Shown: positions 43,418 through 54,457, numbered from the stretch's first letter. The stretch: DNA of 64,000 bases from Alkalihalobacillus sp. CinArs1 (GCF_947387515.1 NZ_CANDOB010000001.1:1-64000); one strand, 5' to 3'. The notes: generated from the sequence alone by a model not told the origin. Made by a program: numbers and translations.

Positions 43418-44521
43418 TCAGTCATCTATATACGTCGTAAAATATGTATCGAGAACCTGTTTAGCCCGGTCACGATCGCCTTCAGACCTGAAGCTAACTC
43501 TCAATACGCCCATGATATCTTCACGTGTTTCGATAATACGTATGTTCGTGATCGATATAGCCTCTTTTGCGAGGTTTTGTGTCACAGCAGCGATAACACC
43601 TGGCTCGTCTTCCACATCTAAGAACAGATCATAAAAGGCAGGGATCGCTCCTCTAGATCGAACTGGAAGTCCGTCTCTAAAATCCTTTGCATCAGAAAAA
43701 TAACGGTAAATTTCATCTCCGTCCTCATGCTCGATATGTGAGTGAATACGACCTAGTTCTTCTTTTAGATCATCGATCATCTGAAGCAGGACGCGCTTAT
43801 TCCTTAGTAATATATCACGCCACATCACTGGACTTGCCGATGCAATCCTTGTTATATCACGAAACCCTCCTGCCGCGAACCTTGCAACATTGATGCGTTC
43901 ATCATTATTGCTAGAGCTCACATAGTTCACAAGACTGGCTGCTAAAATATGCGGAAAATGACTGATTAAACCAACAAGGTAATCATGCTCCTGTGCATCT
44001 AGTTCTACAAAAGTAGCATTCGCGCCCTTTAACAGTTCCTTCAATTCTCGTAGTTTATCTGTATCCAAACCAACCTCTGGTGTTAAGATATAGAACGCAT
44101 TTTCGAACAGATGTGACTTAGCTGCTGAAACACCCGTTTTATGAGAACCTGCCATAGGATGGCCGCCAATAAAGGTTACGTTCGAAGGCAGCGTTTGTTT
44201 TGCATGTTCAACGATCGACTGCTTCGTGCTTCCAACATCTGTTACGATTACGTTTTGATTTAGTTGGAGTTTGCTCAACTGATCGAGTATCATCTCCGTT
44301 TGAACAACTGGGGTAGAAATGATGATGACATCAGCTGATTCAACAGCTCCTTCAAGTGAAGAAGCTGTTTCATCAACGACTCGTAATGCTTTCGCAAGCT
44401 GGAGCTGATTTTCGTTAACATCGAATCCTTTAATCATTACGTTTTTATGTGCCTGCTTGATCGCTAGTGCGATTGAACCACCTATTAAACCAAGTCCAAT
44501 AATTGCTACTTCTTTATTCAT
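43418..44521 (-). CDS. tyrA: Prephenate dehydrogenase with ACT domain
   Basis: A 367-residue NAD-dependent enzyme of tyrosine synthesis. The N-terminal Rossmann motif is [17 protein letters not shown] (5-21). [30 protein letters not shown] is the substrate region with the catalytic histidine. A C-terminal ACT domain ([31 protein letters not shown]) probably senses tyrosine. Its start overlaps the hisC stop by 4 bp. Confidence 0.96.
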   Translation of the reverse strand: MNKEVAIIGLGLIGGSIALAIKQAHKNVMIKGFDVNENQLQLAKALRVVDETASSLEGAVESADVIIISTPVVQTEMILDQLSKLQLNQNVIVTDVGSTKQSIVEHAKQTLPSNVTFIGGHPMAGSHKTGVSAAKSHLFENAFYILTPEVGLDTDKLRELKELLKGANATFVELDAQEHDYLVGLISHFPHILAASLVNYVSSSNNDERINVARFAAGGFRDITRIASASPVMWRDILLRNKRVLLQMIDDLKEELGRIHSHIEHEDGDEIYRYFSDAKDFRDGLPVRSRGAIPAFYDLFLDVEDEPGVIAAVTQNLAKEAISITNIRIIETREDIMGVLRVSFRSEGDRDRAKQVLDTYFTTYIDD

Positions 44522-45621
44522 GAGTTCAAGTTTCTCCGATCTTCTACAAACTGAGTTAAATGTGAAATGATTTCTTTATTTTGTTCGTCGGATCCAACCG
44601 TAATGCGAAGAGAAGTAGGCAATCCAAGGGCACTGCCTGAACGGACGATATAGCCTTTTTTAAGCAGGTGTTCAAAAACCTCATCAGAAGGTACTTCAAA
44701 ATCGATCAACACGAAATTGCCTTGTGATGGATAAACGGTGAGTCCGAACTTGCGGCAAAACTCATAGTAACGTTCTCTGCCTTTTTCATTTTCTTCTCGG
44801 CAGCGATCGATAAACTCTTGATCCTGAAGTGCCGCAATTGCAGCTGCTTGAGCGACTCTCGATGTATTGAATGGCTCTCTCGATGGTTCGATGGTCTGAA
44901 TGACTTCAGGGTTTGCAACACCATATCCAACTCGTAAAGCTGCGATTCCATAAGCCTTTGAGAAGGTCCTCAAGATAACAAGATTCTTATAGTTTGGAAG
45001 TGCAGCTAGCGAATCGTGAAAATCATCCGCTGTTACATACTCTTTGTACGCTTCGTCTAAAACGACGAGCACATGCTCAGGAACGCGATCTAAAAATTCG
45101 ATGAGTTCCATTTCAGTAACGTGTTCTCCAGTCGGGTTATTCGGGGAGCACACCCAAACGATACGTGTTTCGTTATCGATTGCCTCAAGCATTTTTCCTA
45201 ACTGATGCTTACCAGATTTTAACGGAACTTCTCGTATCTCCGCATCTTCAATAACGGCATTATGACGATATTGAGGAAACGTTGTTGATGCCATAACAGT
45301 ATTTGTTCCTTTTTCAAGGTACGTTCTACAGATCATTTGAACGACTTCATCAGATCCATTCCCAAATACTAACTGATTCTGATCAACATCAAGAAATGCT
45401 GCAACAGCATCCCGTAGTGAAGCTGCGTATCCATCTGGGTAGATATGAAGTTGAGATAGCTCTTTCTGTATAGCATCTTTTACAGATTGGGAAGAACCAT
45501 ACGGATTCTCATTTGAAGCTAGCTTTACCACTTCTTTTAAACCAAGCTCTTTCTTCACTTCTTCAATTGGCTTCCCTGGCTTGTAGGGAGTTAGCCCCTT
45601 AAGTTGACGTTTTGGAATCAT
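44518..45621 (-). CDS. hisC: Histidinol-phosphate/aromatic aminotransferase
   Basis: A 367-residue PLP aminotransferase that serves histidine synthesis and, in Bacillus, also phenylalanine and tyrosine, which explains its place in an aromatic operon. [12 protein letters not shown] (34-45), [19 protein letters not shown] and the PLP lysine in [17 protein letters not shown] are visible. It lies between trpA (9 bp) and tyrA (overlap). Confidence 0.96.
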   Translation of the reverse strand: MIPKRQLKGLTPYKPGKPIEEVKKELGLKEVVKLASNENPYGSSQSVKDAIQKELSQLHIYPDGYAASLRDAVAAFLDVDQNQLVFGNGSDEVVQMICRTYLEKGTNTVMASTTFPQYRHNAVIEDAEIREVPLKSGKHQLGKMLEAIDNETRIVWVCSPNNPTGEHVTEMELIEFLDRVPEHVLVVLDEAYKEYVTADDFHDSLAALPNYKNLVILRTFSKAYGIAALRVGYGVANPEVIQTIEPSREPFNTSRVAQAAAIAALQDQEFIDRCREENEKGRERYYEFCRKFGLTVYPSQGNFVLIDFEVPSDEVFEHLLKKGYIVRSGSALGLPTSLRITVGSDEQNKEIISHLTQFVEDRRNLNS

Positions 45622-45630
45622 AACTGCACC

Positions 45631-46458
45631 TCACGAATGTATTGTCGTTTTCTCAAAAGGAGCCACCAAATCCCTCACATATGCTCTGATCTGATCGATT
45701 GCTTCCTTTTGTGTCTCTGGATTCTGTAAAGCTTCTACTTGTGATTCTACTTGCCTAATAATCGCACTTCCAACGATGACACCGTCGCAATAATCTTTTA
45801 GCTCCTTTACATGTTCCGGTCGAGAAACACCAAATCCAACTGCTACCGGCACCTTACTTTGTTTTTTCACCCTCTCGACGAAAGTAAAGACTGAGCTCTG
45901 AAAATGAGAGCGAGTTCCTGTTACACCGAGTGAGGATACACAGTATAGGAAGCCAGTGGCTTCATCAGCAATTTTCTTTAGGCGTTCCTCTGAAGTAGTA
46001 GGAGCTACAAGAGAAATAAGAGCCGTTTCATTTTTAAGACAGCTCTCTTTCCATTCTCCACTTTCCTCAAACGGAAGGTCTGGAACTAAAAGTCCATCGA
46101 CATCATTTTTACGCACTAAAGCGAAGAAGCGATCTTCTCCTAATTGTAACAAAAGATTATAATAAGTAAATATAATTACAGGGATTTCAAGTCCTTTTTC
46201 ACGCATTTTCGGAACCAAGTCCATCGCTTTTTCGAGGCTCATTCCATTTTTCAACGCTCTTTCTGATGCACGTTGAATCACTGGTCCATCAGCAAGTGGG
46301 TCAGAATATGGTATTCCGAGCTCAATGGCATTAGCTCCTTCTTCTTGTAACATGAGTGCTAGTTCGATCGTCGTCTCGGGTTCAGGATCTCCCGCTGTAA
46401 TGAATGGGATAAACAGATCGTTTTTATTCTCTACATGCTCTTTGAATCGTTTATTCAT
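45631..46458 (-). CDS. trpA: Tryptophan synthase alpha subunit
   Basis: A 275-residue TIM barrel that splits indole-glycerol phosphate. [15 protein letters not shown] (16-30), [28 protein letters not shown] with the catalytic Glu and Asp, PDLPFEES, and [11 protein letters not shown] near the phosphate site are conserved. The start overlaps the trpB stop by 8 bp. Confidence 0.97.
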   Translation of the reverse strand: MNKRFKEHVENKNDLFIPFITAGDPEPETTIELALMLQEEGANAIELGIPYSDPLADGPVIQRASERALKNGMSLEKAMDLVPKMREKGLEIPVIIFTYYNLLLQLGEDRFFALVRKNDVDGLLVPDLPFEESGEWKESCLKNETALISLVAPTTSEERLKKIADEATGFLYCVSSLGVTGTRSHFQSSVFTFVERVKKQSKVPVAVGFGVSRPEHVKELKDYCDGVIVGSAIIRQVESQVEALQNPETQKEAIDQIRAYVRDLVAPFEKTTIHS

Positions 46459-47638
46459 CTACATCACCTCCAAGGTGCTCCATGATCGTATGAACGTCTT
46501 TATCTCCTCTCCCTGATAAACAAACAAGGATTTCTTGAGATGCTGTTAATTCTGGCGCTTGTTTAATCGCTTCAGCAAGTGCGTGAGCGCTCTCGATCGC
46601 AGGGATGATCCCTTCTTCTTCAGAAAGAATCTTCAAAGCATCTAATGCTTCCTGATCTGTAATACCTTTATACGTGACACGTCCTGTTTCAGATAAATAT
46701 GCATGTTCTGGTCCTATTCCAGGATAATCTAGTCCAGCTGAAATCGAGTATGGTTCTTGGATTTGCCCCGTTTCATTTTGAAGAAGATACGTAATCGAAC
46801 CGTGGATCACCCCAAGCCTTCCTTCTGATAAAGTCGCGGCGTGTTTTCCAGTGTGAATCCCTTTTCCTGAGGCTTCCACCCCAATTAAATCAACTTGTTC
46901 TTCTAAATAAGGATAGAACATTCCCATCGCATTACTTCCGCCACCAACACAAGCAATGATCTTGTCCGGAGTTTTCTCTAGTTGAACACGTGATTCATCG
47001 CCTATGACACGTTGAAAATCTCGAACCATCTTCGGATAAGGATGCGGCCCAACTACGGAACCGATGAGATAAAAGGTATCCTCTACATTAGACACCCAGT
47101 ATCGAATCGCTTCGTTCGTCGCATCTTTTAATGTTTTACTCCCAGAGGACACAGGGACGACTTCTGCCCCTAATAGTTTCATTCTGAATACATTCAATTC
47201 CTGCCGTCTAATGTCCTCCTCACCCATGAAGACTTTGCATTCAAGGCCATACCTAGCTGCTACCGTTGCAGCAGCTACCCCATGCTGACCAGCGCCTGTT
47301 TCTGCTACGATCTTTTGTTTGCACATTCTTACAGCGAGTAATGCTTGTCCGATCGCATTATTCAATTTATGAGCACCAGTATGATTTAGGTCCTCACGTT
47401 TCAAATAAATTTGTGCTCCTCCAAGCCGTTTAGATAAATTCTCAGCATGAGTAATCGGTGTTGGTCTACCAGAATATTTTTTTAATTCTTCGTGATAGTG
47501 TTCGATAAATTCCTTAGAACTCATCGCTTCGTTCAAGGAACCTTCTAACTCTTCTAGCGCATACATTACCGTTTCCGGAACAAATTTCCCTCCGAATTGT
47601 CCGTATCTTCCACGTTGATCTGGTACGATCGTTGACAT
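46451..47638 (-). CDS. trpB: Tryptophan synthase beta subunit
   Basis: A 395-residue PLP enzyme joining indole and serine. [14 protein letters not shown] (7-20), [20 protein letters not shown] with the PLP lysine in [21 protein letters not shown], and [12 protein letters not shown] are conserved. I choose ATG 47638, 3 bp after the trpF stop; GTG 47647 lies inside the ribosome-site region. Confidence 0.97.
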   Translation of the reverse strand: MSTIVPDQRGRYGQFGGKFVPETVMYALEELEGSLNEAMSSKEFIEHYHEELKKYSGRPTPITHAENLSKRLGGAQIYLKREDLNHTGAHKLNNAIGQALLAVRMCKQKIVAETGAGQHGVAAATVAARYGLECKVFMGEEDIRRQELNVFRMKLLGAEVVPVSSGSKTLKDATNEAIRYWVSNVEDTFYLIGSVVGPHPYPKMVRDFQRVIGDESRVQLEKTPDKIIACVGGGSNAMGMFYPYLEEQVDLIGVEASGKGIHTGKHAATLSEGRLGVIHGSITYLLQNETGQIQEPYSISAGLDYPGIGPEHAYLSETGRVTYKGITDQEALDALKILSEEEGIIPAIESAHALAEAIKQAPELTASQEILVCLSGRGDKDVHTIMEHLGGDVDE

Positions 47639-47640
47639 GA

Positions 47641-48273
47641 TTAACACAGCCTTCCCTGAAGTTTTTCAATCTTATTGCGATCTTTTCCATCGTTATGCTC
47701 TATTCCGCTCGATAAATCAATTCCATCAGGCTGATACGAAAGAAGTTCAGTGACGTTGCTCTCATTGATGCCACCAGCAACAAACAAAGGAACACCTTGT
47801 TTATGTGCTTCTTTTTTGTAGGAAGGAATTGATTCCCAATCAAACTTCTTCCCAGTTCCACCCCACTGTCCAGGTAATTTCGTATCGATAACATACCCAT
47901 CCGCTATCCCTGCAAAAAGCTCCATGTCTTCTATCGCTGATTGTCTATGATGGATTACTTTCCAAATCTCTTTCCCTGTCATCTGCTTGATCTTCGTAGC
48001 GAACGAAGCATTTTCACTTCCATGTAGTTGGACGATGTCGACCGGGACTGATCGCACGATATCAGCGATCTCCTCTAAATCAGGGTTAACAAAAACCGCT
48101 ACGATTTTCTTACCATTCGGTGGGAAGTCCTTTAACCATCTTCCCACCGTCTCTCCTTCAACCCGTCTTGGACTGTTTGCAAAGATAAATCCTGCATGAG
48201 TCGCGTGACTTTCTCTTACAAGCTTCCAATCTTCAAGTGATCTGTTTCCGCATAGTTTTAATTTAGCTTTCAT
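47641..48273 (-). CDS. trpF: Phosphoribosylanthranilate isomerase
   Basis: A 210-residue TIM barrel catalysing an Amadori rearrangement. The start [15 protein letters not shown] holds the catalytic Cys (normally KICG), followed by [18 protein letters not shown], the aspartate in [20 protein letters not shown], and [11 protein letters not shown]. It overlaps trpC by 11 bp. Confidence 0.96.
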   Translation of the reverse strand: MKAKLKLCGNRSLEDWKLVRESHATHAGFIFANSPRRVEGETVGRWLKDFPPNGKKIVAVFVNPDLEEIADIVRSVPVDIVQLHGSENASFATKIKQMTGKEIWKVIHHRQSAIEDMELFAGIADGYVIDTKLPGQWGGTGKKFDWESIPSYKKEAHKQGVPLFVAGGINESNVTELLSYQPDGIDLSSGIEHNDGKDRNKIEKLQGRLC

Positions 48274-49030
48274 AGACAGTGCCCCTAAACAGATCGCTTA
48301 TCCTTTCCTCAAACCTTCCGCCTCTCATGAGAGCTTCACCAACGAGCACGCCTGATGCACCTGCCTTGATTACATCTTGAATGTCATGATGATTTGAAAT
48401 GCCACTCTCACTGATCAACAATGATTCAGAAGGTACGAACCTACTCATGTCTCTCGTATGTTTCGTAGACGTTTCAAAGGTGTCTAAATTTCTGTTGTTA
48501 ATTCCGATGATGTCTGGTTCGAATTCATTCGTAAGTGCTTGTATCTCTTTACTTGAATGCACTTCCACAAGGCATTCTAAGTTGTATTCCTTAGCCAAGT
48601 CATAAAATTCTTTTGTTTTCTTAGCTCCAAGTACTTTAACGATCAGTAATATCGCATCAGCACCGATCAGCTTACTTTCTTCAATTTGTCTTTTATCGAT
48701 GATAAAATCCTTACGTAGAACAGGAAGATTAACATGCTTCTTAACATCAGTTAGGAATGTGTTACTTCCTTTAAAAAACGTCTCATCAGTCAAGACAGAA
48801 ATGGCATCCGCTCCAGCTCGTTCATAGGCCTTCGCTACTTCTACCGGATCAAAATTTTCATTGATCATTCCTTTTGAAGGTGAAGCTTTCTTAACTTCAG
48901 CAATCAATCCGATCGTATGATTAGCATTTATAATGCTGTCTTTAAGGGATACGTGATTCACTTCCACTCTTTCTGGCAAGGTAAAGTTCTTTAACTCTTC
49001 TTTCTTCACTTCGACAATCTTATCAAGCAT
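48263..49030 (-). CDS. trpC: Indole-3-glycerol phosphate synthase
   Basis: A 255-residue TIM barrel that closes the indole ring. GLIAEVKKASPSKGMINENFDPVEVAKAYERAGADAISVLTDETFFKGS holds the catalytic lysine and PSKG, with RKDFIID, VEVH, INNRNLDTFE and LISESGIS following. I choose ATG 49030 over ATG 49036, as it matches the family N-terminus (MLDKI). Confidence 0.97.
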   Translation of the reverse strand: MLDKIVEVKKEELKNFTLPERVEVNHVSLKDSIINANHTIGLIAEVKKASPSKGMINENFDPVEVAKAYERAGADAISVLTDETFFKGSNTFLTDVKKHVNLPVLRKDFIIDKRQIEESKLIGADAILLIVKVLGAKKTKEFYDLAKEYNLECLVEVHSSKEIQALTNEFEPDIIGINNRNLDTFETSTKHTRDMSRFVPSESLLISESGISNHHDIQDVIKAGASGVLVGEALMRGGRFEERISDLFRGTVYES

Positions 49031-50045
49031 GTACATTTAACTCCCTTCCGTTAAGCAAAGTTAGCTGTTTACTAGCCTCTCCATTTTCGATCGCTTTTCT
49101 CGCAATATGCACGCCTTCGGCAATGGACTCACTTACTCCTGCAAGGTAAAATGCAGCACCTGCATTAAACAGAACGACACCTCTACGTGCTTTGTTAGCT
49201 TTATTCTCAAAGATGTCTGATATGACTTGAGCACTCTCCTTCGCTGTTTCCACTCGAAGCTCACTTGAATGCTGTGATTCTAAGCCGACGTCTTCAGGAG
49301 TTAATCGATACGTCGTTATCTCGCCTTCTCTTAATTCTACAAAGTCGGTATACGTGCTGATGGAGCATTCATCCATCCCTTCTCCTCCCGTGACGAGAAG
49401 CGCTCTCTTCGTACCTAATCGTTTTAATGATTCGGCCATCTTCATCGCCTTCTCATGTGAGTATACACCGATCAGCTGGGATTGGCTTCCAGCAGGATTC
49501 GCTAATGGACCAAGGCTATTGAACACCGTTCGAAATCCGATCGCTTTTCTAGCATTCACAGCGTGTTTCATAGCTACGTGGTAGTTTGGCGCATAAAGAA
49601 AACACATGTTTCGGTCTTTTAACACTTCGACGGCCATCTCTCTTGAAGATTGTGTCGGAATGCCAAGTTCATCTAATACGTCCGCACTTCCACTCTTAGA
49701 TGAAACTGCTCGATTTCCATGCTTCGCGACTTTCACTCCTTGGCTCGATACCAAAATTGCTGCAGCAGTCGAAATGTTGAACGTTGAATGACCATCTCCA
49801 CCGGTTCCGCACGTATCGATCAATGGTAATCCTCCGTGATCCAGCTGTAGTACATGATTACGCAGTGACCTTACAAAGCCGGTTAGTTCATCTACGGTCT
49901 CACCTCTTACTTCTAATAACGTTAAAAAGCTTGCGATCTGTGCATCCTCTACTTGCCCTTCCATAATAGAATCCATCATCTTTTCCGCCTGTATTTCAGA
50001 TAATGTACCGCCATTTAACATCTCTTTTAATTGCTGTTTAAACAT
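49023..50045 (-). CDS. trpD: Anthranilate phosphoribosyltransferase
   Basis: A 340-residue homodimeric transferase using PRPP. DTCGTGGDGHSTFNISTAAAILVSSQGVKVAKHGNRAVSSKSGSADVLDELG is the PRPP and anthranilate site, and GPLANPAGSQSQLIGVYS follows. ATG 50045 has GGGGAG 9 nt upstream and overlaps the trpE stop by 8 bp; the longer frame to 50069 includes this ribosome site. Confidence 0.97.
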   Translation of the reverse strand: MFKQQLKEMLNGGTLSEIQAEKMMDSIMEGQVEDAQIASFLTLLEVRGETVDELTGFVRSLRNHVLQLDHGGLPLIDTCGTGGDGHSTFNISTAAAILVSSQGVKVAKHGNRAVSSKSGSADVLDELGIPTQSSREMAVEVLKDRNMCFLYAPNYHVAMKHAVNARKAIGFRTVFNSLGPLANPAGSQSQLIGVYSHEKAMKMAESLKRLGTKRALLVTGGEGMDECSISTYTDFVELREGEITTYRLTPEDVGLESQHSSELRVETAKESAQVISDIFENKANKARRGVVLFNAGAAFYLAGVSESIAEGVHIARKAIENGEASKQLTLLNGRELNVHA

Positions 50046-51549
50046 TGAGCTCTTCTCCCCTTTTACCAAAAATGGATTCCGCTACCTGGATAGCTTTGAT
50101 TAAAGCACTCGCTTTATTACGTGTCTCTTCCCATTCATTCTCCGGGATCGAATCTGCTACCACACCCGCTCCTGCTTGGATATAGGCTTTTCCACCTTTT
50201 AAAACCATCGTCCGGATTGCGATACAGGAATCGATATTGCCATCGAATCCAATGTATCCGATCGCACCAGAATAGATGGAGCGAGGTGTTGGTTCAAGTT
50301 CCCTTAAGATTTGCATCGCTCGTATCTTGGGTGCGCCTGAAACCGTTCCAGCGGGAAAAGATGCGATGACAGCATCGAGGCTTGTAACGGTTGGAGCCAA
50401 TATCCCGGTGACCCTTGAGACGATATGCATCACATGTGAAAACCTGCCGATCTCCATCAATTGAGGGATAGAAATACTTCCATATTCAGAAACCCTGCCG
50501 ACATCATTTCTCGCAAGATCGACAAGCATGTAATGCTCGGCTCGTTCTTTCTCATCTCGAAGGAGTTCCTGTTCAAGGGCAACGTCTTCCTCTTCTGTTC
50601 TCCCTCTTTTTCGTGTTCCAGCGATAGGATCGATTTCAACCGTTCCATTTCTCACTTGAACAAGTTTTTCTGGCGAGCTTCCGATGATCTCAACATCGTC
50701 CATTTTTAGATAAAACATATAAGGCGAAGGGTTAATAACTCGTAATACGCGGTAAAGGTCTAACCCTTCCACCATGATTTCTTTTTCAAAACGTTGAGAA
50801 AGAACCGCTTGAAACACGTCTCCTTCAAGGATATATTGCTTTATTTTTTCAACATCCGCCAAAAACTTATCTTTTGGATAATTTGAGGTTACTTGAGAAA
50901 AATCAACCTCATCCTCTATATTATTAGGAATATTTATTGCGTTCGTATGAACTGGTAAAGCAGCAAGCGTTGTTAGTTCGTCGATCACTTGAAGACCGTG
51001 TTCATACACGTTATCGATTTGCTCTCTTTCATCAACCCTTGCATTATGGCTAACGGTTAGTCGTTTCAAATGATGATCATATATCAAGAGATTCTCACAC
51101 ACATGTAAATGGTAAAGTGGTACACCCTTGTCTCTCTTTGGATGTTCAGGCACTTTATCGAATTGACTGATAGAATCATATCCGATATAGCCTACAGCAC
51201 CACCATAGAAAGGGAAATCAGTATCAATCGTTTTAGGCTTCATCAACTGAAACAATGCGTCTACGCCTGATTGAAAAGAATGACTTGTCAGGACGGTCGC
51301 TCCATTATGATCGATTACAGAGAATTTCCCTTGCAGCTCGACCAATGAGTAGATCGGATCTGATCCAATAAAGGAATATCTGGACCACTTCGATTCCTGG
51401 TCACTACTCTCTAACAAGAAACTTGCGCGGTCACCAAGGTTTTGAAAAATTTGGATTGGGGTCGTCGTATCCATGAAATACGACCTCATTAATGGGATGG
51501 TCCTGTAATTCTCGGCATCCTTTTTAAAAGAAGAAAATTCTGTGGTCAA
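50038..51549 (-). CDS. trpE: Anthranilate synthase component I
   Basis: A 503-residue chorismate-using enzyme. LLESSDQESKWSRYSFIGSDP near the start is the tryptophan feedback site with the LLES element. The catalytic core includes PSPYMFYLKMDDVEIIGSSPEKLV, IAGTRKRGRTEEED, DLARNDVGRV, SHVMHIVSRV, FPAGTVSGAPKIRAM and GAIGYIGFDGNIDSCIAIRTM. I choose TTG 51549, with AGGAG 8 nt upstream; the frame upstream to 51639 lies in the leader. No trpG accompanies it, so the amidotransferase subunit is presumably shared with folate synthesis. Confidence 0.96.
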   Translation of the reverse strand: MTTEFSSFKKDAENYRTIPLMRSYFMDTTTPIQIFQNLGDRASFLLESSDQESKWSRYSFIGSDPIYSLVELQGKFSVIDHNGATVLTSHSFQSGVDALFQLMKPKTIDTDFPFYGGAVGYIGYDSISQFDKVPEHPKRDKGVPLYHLHVCENLLIYDHHLKRLTVSHNARVDEREQIDNVYEHGLQVIDELTTLAALPVHTNAINIPNNIEDEVDFSQVTSNYPKDKFLADVEKIKQYILEGDVFQAVLSQRFEKEIMVEGLDLYRVLRVINPSPYMFYLKMDDVEIIGSSPEKLVQVRNGTVEIDPIAGTRKRGRTEEEDVALEQELLRDEKERAEHYMLVDLARNDVGRVSEYGSISIPQLMEIGRFSHVMHIVSRVTGILAPTVTSLDAVIASFPAGTVSGAPKIRAMQILRELEPTPRSIYSGAIGYIGFDGNIDSCIAIRTMVLKGGKAYIQAGAGVVADSIPENEWEETRNKASALIKAIQVAESIFGKRGEELNV

Positions 51550-51673
51550 CTTTCTCACTCCTCCATCGGTTGAAATGGAGAATGGAAAAGCTGAGTAATG
51601 ATGAGGATCAATTATGGAGGTATACCAAATAACAGACAAATTGTCTGAATACTCACATACCTAAAAAGGGTAT

Positions 51674-51700
51674 AAAAATCCCCCTGATTGTCTCAGGGGG
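51674..51700 (-). terminator. trp operon attenuator (TRAP-controlled terminator)
   Basis: On the minus strand CCCCCTGA and TCAGGGGG form an 8-bp GC-rich stem with a 5-nt loop, followed by ATTTTTATA. It lies about 125 bp before trpE. The 5' arm can alternatively pair with CUUAGAGGG just upstream (51716-51724), which overlaps the TRAP triplets and would be the antiterminator. Confidence 0.85.
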
Positions 51701-51717
51701 TATAAATAGACGTATCC

Positions 51718-51774
51718 CTCTAAGCTCTCCTCAACTCAACTATCCTATTCTCTACTATCTCAGCTCAAAATCTA
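51718..51774 (-). promoter_or_regulatory. TRAP-binding site: array of (G/U)AG triplets
   Basis: On the RNA-like minus strand GAG or UAG triplets start every five bases. In plus coordinates the left ends lie at 51720, 51725, 51730, 51735, 51740, 51745, 51750, 51755, then 51759, 51764 and 51772, giving eleven, the number bound by the TRAP ring. Three more (51782, 51795, 51800) stand further upstream with looser spacing. Confidence 0.88.
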
Positions 51775-51813
51775 ATTCGTTCTAATTCTTTCATCTCTTC
51801 TAAACTTACATAC

Positions 51814-51842
51814 ATACTAGTATGGTCGTGTTTATTTGTCAA
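51814..51842 (-). promoter_or_regulatory. Internal promoter of the trp operon
   Basis: TTGACA (51837-51842) and TAGTAT (51814-51819) on the minus strand are separated by 17 bp. The -35 overlaps the aroH stop codon. Transcription would begin near 51807, right before the triplet array. Confidence 0.75.
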
Positions 51843-52201
51843 CTTACAAGATCAGGACGTAATGCGACAGCTTTCTCTAAATAAACATGCTGGATTTCAT
51901 CTTGATTCAAATCAGTATCAATCATCATCAAAATGCGGATACATGATGATAGAGCTCCATCAACTGGTATTTCAGAAGAACAGAGTAAAGGAACATGCAT
52001 CCATCCATCGAGAGCGCGAACGGCCTCAGCAGGAAAAACAGCATTTAGATCACTCGTCATTGTGAATTGAATCGAAGCAACTCTGTCAGGTAAGACGTTG
52101 TTTTGGTCGATCACCTCTTGTAATAGCTTTTCTGTTGCCTCGAGTATCTCATCTTTATCGTTTTGTTCAACAGTCGTCGCACCTCTAACTCCTCTAAGCA
52201 A
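51839..52201 (-). CDS. aroH: Chorismate mutase (AroH class)
   Basis: A 120-residue monofunctional mutase making prephenate. LRGVRGATTVEQNDKDEILEATEKLLQEVI (2-31), SIQFTMTSDLNAVFPAEAVR with the catalytic region, and VPLLCSSEIPVDGALSSCIRILMMI match the trimeric AroH fold. Three bp separate it from aroB. Its stop overlaps the -35 of the trp promoter. Confidence 0.96.
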   Translation of the reverse strand: MLRGVRGATTVEQNDKDEILEATEKLLQEVIDQNNVLPDRVASIQFTMTSDLNAVFPAEAVRALDGWMHVPLLCSSEIPVDGALSSCIRILMMIDTDLNQDEIQHVYLEKAVALRPDLVS

Positions 52202-52204
52202 CCT

Positions 52205-53281
52205 TTACTCTCCCCCTTCAAAACTAGTTTCAAGCAGCTTCAAAGCGGCGTTGTCATCGAGCGTTACCGTTTGCGGCTCACCGATTTTCTTGAGAAGAAC
52301 AAATGTCAAACTCTGATTTTCTGCTTTTTTGTCTTTCTTCATTCTCATCAATAACCGATTAGCGTTTAATGATTTAGGCACGGCGGTCGGAAGCTCCATT
52401 TGTGTAAACCACTTCTCTATATCATGAATACGAAGGTTGAGCGAGTAATATGATTCGCTCAGCTTTAGTGCGTAGATCATACCGATCGCAACAGCTTCAC
52501 CATGCGTCATGACGCCATAGCCAAGCTCAGCCTCTATCGCATGACCAAGTGTATGACCAAAATTAAGGTGAGCTCTTACGCCCTTTTCTCGTTCATCTTC
52601 TTTTACGATCTTCCCTTTGATACTAATCCCTTTTTTGATGATATATTCTAATTCCCCGTCCGTATAGGACTCTACTCGTTTCCCACGGCTCATAAGCCAA
52701 TCTAGAAAGGCTTCATCTTGTATAAAGGCGTGTTTGATCACTTCACTGAAACCAGATCGCCACTCTTTGATCGGTAACGTACGGAGAAAATTCACATCAT
52801 AGATAACAGCAGCAGGCTGATGAAACGCTCCGATCACGTTTTTTCCATAAGCATGATTGATACCTGTTTTTCCACCCACGCTAGAATCATGTGCGAGAAG
52901 GGTAGTCGGTACCTGAACAAAGTCGATGCCCCTCATATACGTTGCAGCTGCAAAGCCAGCTAAATCCCCTACGACGCCACCACCTAGCGCGATGACACAG
53001 GACTTCCTATCGAGACCTGCTTCTAACATCGCCGTTAAGCACGCTGCATATTGTTCCATCGATTTGGACGTCTCGCCAGAAGGGATAACATGCACGGTAA
53101 TATCTTTATCTTCGTCTAAAAAAGAAGAAAGGTACTGTTCAGATACCGTTTCATCAGTAATTAAGAAGTACTTGGAATAAGGGTGAAGCTGATCGATAAG
53201 TTTCCGCCAATTCCTACTTATCCCTACCCCGATATAAACGGGGTAGCTTCTGTTAGTCGTATCGATCACCATTGATTCCAT
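52205..53281 (-). CDS. aroB: 3-dehydroquinate synthase
   Basis: A 358-residue NAD- and metal-dependent enzyme of the shikimate pathway. ETSKSMEQYAACLTAMLEAGLDRKSCVIALGGGVVGDLAGFAAATYMRGIDFVQVPTTLLAHDSSVGGKTGIN is the nucleotide-binding and substrate core, and AHLNFGHTLGHAIEAELGYGVMTHGEAVAIGM supplies the metal histidines. The ATG has GGAG 9 nt upstream, overlapping the preceding stop region. Confidence 0.97.
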   Translation of the reverse strand: MESMVIDTTNRSYPVYIGVGISRNWRKLIDQLHPYSKYFLITDETVSEQYLSSFLDEDKDITVHVIPSGETSKSMEQYAACLTAMLEAGLDRKSCVIALGGGVVGDLAGFAAATYMRGIDFVQVPTTLLAHDSSVGGKTGINHAYGKNVIGAFHQPAAVIYDVNFLRTLPIKEWRSGFSEVIKHAFIQDEAFLDWLMSRGKRVESYTDGELEYIIKKGISIKGKIVKEDEREKGVRAHLNFGHTLGHAIEAELGYGVMTHGEAVAIGMIYALKLSESYYSLNLRIHDIEKWFTQMELPTAVPKSLNANRLLMRMKKDKKAENQSLTFVLLKKIGEPQTVTLDDNAALKLLETSFEGGE

Positions 53282-53284
53282 GAC

Positions 53285-54457
53285 TTAAAACTCCTGACTG
53301 TAAGTTTTGTATTGACTGAGGTTGCTTGCGATCTCTTCAATACGATCATGCCCAAACTTTTCTAGTAATGAAGATGCGATCTCCCACGCGACAACATTCT
53401 CTGCTACCACACTAGCTGCCGGTACGGCGCAGCTATCCGATCGTTCGATGCTTGCATTGAACGGTTCTTTCGAATCGATATCGACACTCTGTAGCGGCTT
53501 GTACAAAGTTGGGATCGGCTTCATAACACCTTTCACAACGATAGGCATCCCAGTCGTCATGCCACCTTCAAAACCACCAAGACGATTCGTTTTTCGCGTG
53601 TACCCTTCATCATTCGACCATTGTATTTCATCATGCACTTCACTGCCTGGAAGTCTAGCAGCTTCAAATCCAATTCCAAATTCAACACCTTTAAACGCAT
53701 TGATGCTAACGATGGCGGCAGCTATTTTTGAATCGAGCTTTCGATCAAATTGAACGTGACTCCCTAACCCGATCGGTACTCCTTCTACGACTACTTCAAC
53801 GATGCCTCCGATCGAATCTCCATTACTCTTTGCATCGTCGATCGCTTTCATCATCTTTTCACCAGCTACTTCATCAAGGCTCCGAACAGGTGATTCTTCT
53901 GAAACACGCTGCATCTCCTCTAGCGACATCTCTCCGCTATAATTGCTCTCGATACCACCGATCATACGAACGTGTCCTGCGACGTTGATTCCAAGCGTCT
54001 TTAATAGTTTTTTTGCTACCGCTCCTGCAGCGACTCGAACTGTCGTTTCACGTGCAGAAGATCGTTCAAGAACATTTCTCATATCACGATGGCCGTATTT
54101 TATCGCCCCATTAAGATCCGCATGTCCTGGCCTTGGGCGAGAGATCTGACGTTTCATATTCTTCTCTTGTGATTCTGTAAGAGGCTCAGCTCCCATGTAG
54201 TTTTTCCAATGTGTCCAATCCTTGTTTTCAACAACAAGCGTAATAGGAGCACCTGTGGTTTTTCCATGGCGAACCCCACTCATAATCTGAACTCGGTCTT
54301 TTTCAATTTGCATTCTTCGTCCGCGTCCATATCCTAGCTGCCTTCTGGCTAATTCTGTATCTATGTCTTCTGCAAGAAGTTCTAGTCCTGCAGGTACCCC
54401 TTCTAAAATTGTTGTTAATTGTGGTCCATGCGATTCTCCTGCTGTTAAGTATCTCAT
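53285..54457 (-). CDS. aroC: Chorismate synthase
   Basis: A 390-residue FMN enzyme (AroF in B. subtilis). [24 protein letters not shown] (2-25), [63 protein letters not shown] and the C-terminal [30 protein letters not shown] are all characteristic. It is first in the aroF-aroB-aroH block, preceded by its own promoter at 54499-54528. Confidence 0.97.
   Translation of the reverse strand: MRYLTAGESHGPQLTTILEGVPAGLELLAEDIDTELARRQLGYGRGRRMQIEKDRVQIMSGVRHGKTTGAPITLVVENKDWTHWKNYMGAEPLTESQEKNMKRQISRPRPGHADLNGAIKYGHRDMRNVLERSSARETTVRVAAGAVAKKLLKTLGINVAGHVRMIGGIESNYSGEMSLEEMQRVSEESPVRSLDEVAGEKMMKAIDDAKSNGDSIGGIVEVVVEGVPIGLGSHVQFDRKLDSKIAAAIVSINAFKGVEFGIGFEAARLPGSEVHDEIQWSNDEGYTRKTNRLGGFEGGMTTGMPIVVKGVMKPIPTLYKPLQSVDIDSKEPFNASIERSDSCAVPAASVVAENVVAWEIASSLLEKFGHDRIEEIASNLSQYKTYSQEF

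Noticed and set aside
46451-51549. Missing trpG as possible gene loss
   Set aside because: Bacillus normally lacks trpG in the trp operon and uses the folate-operon amidotransferase for both pathways.
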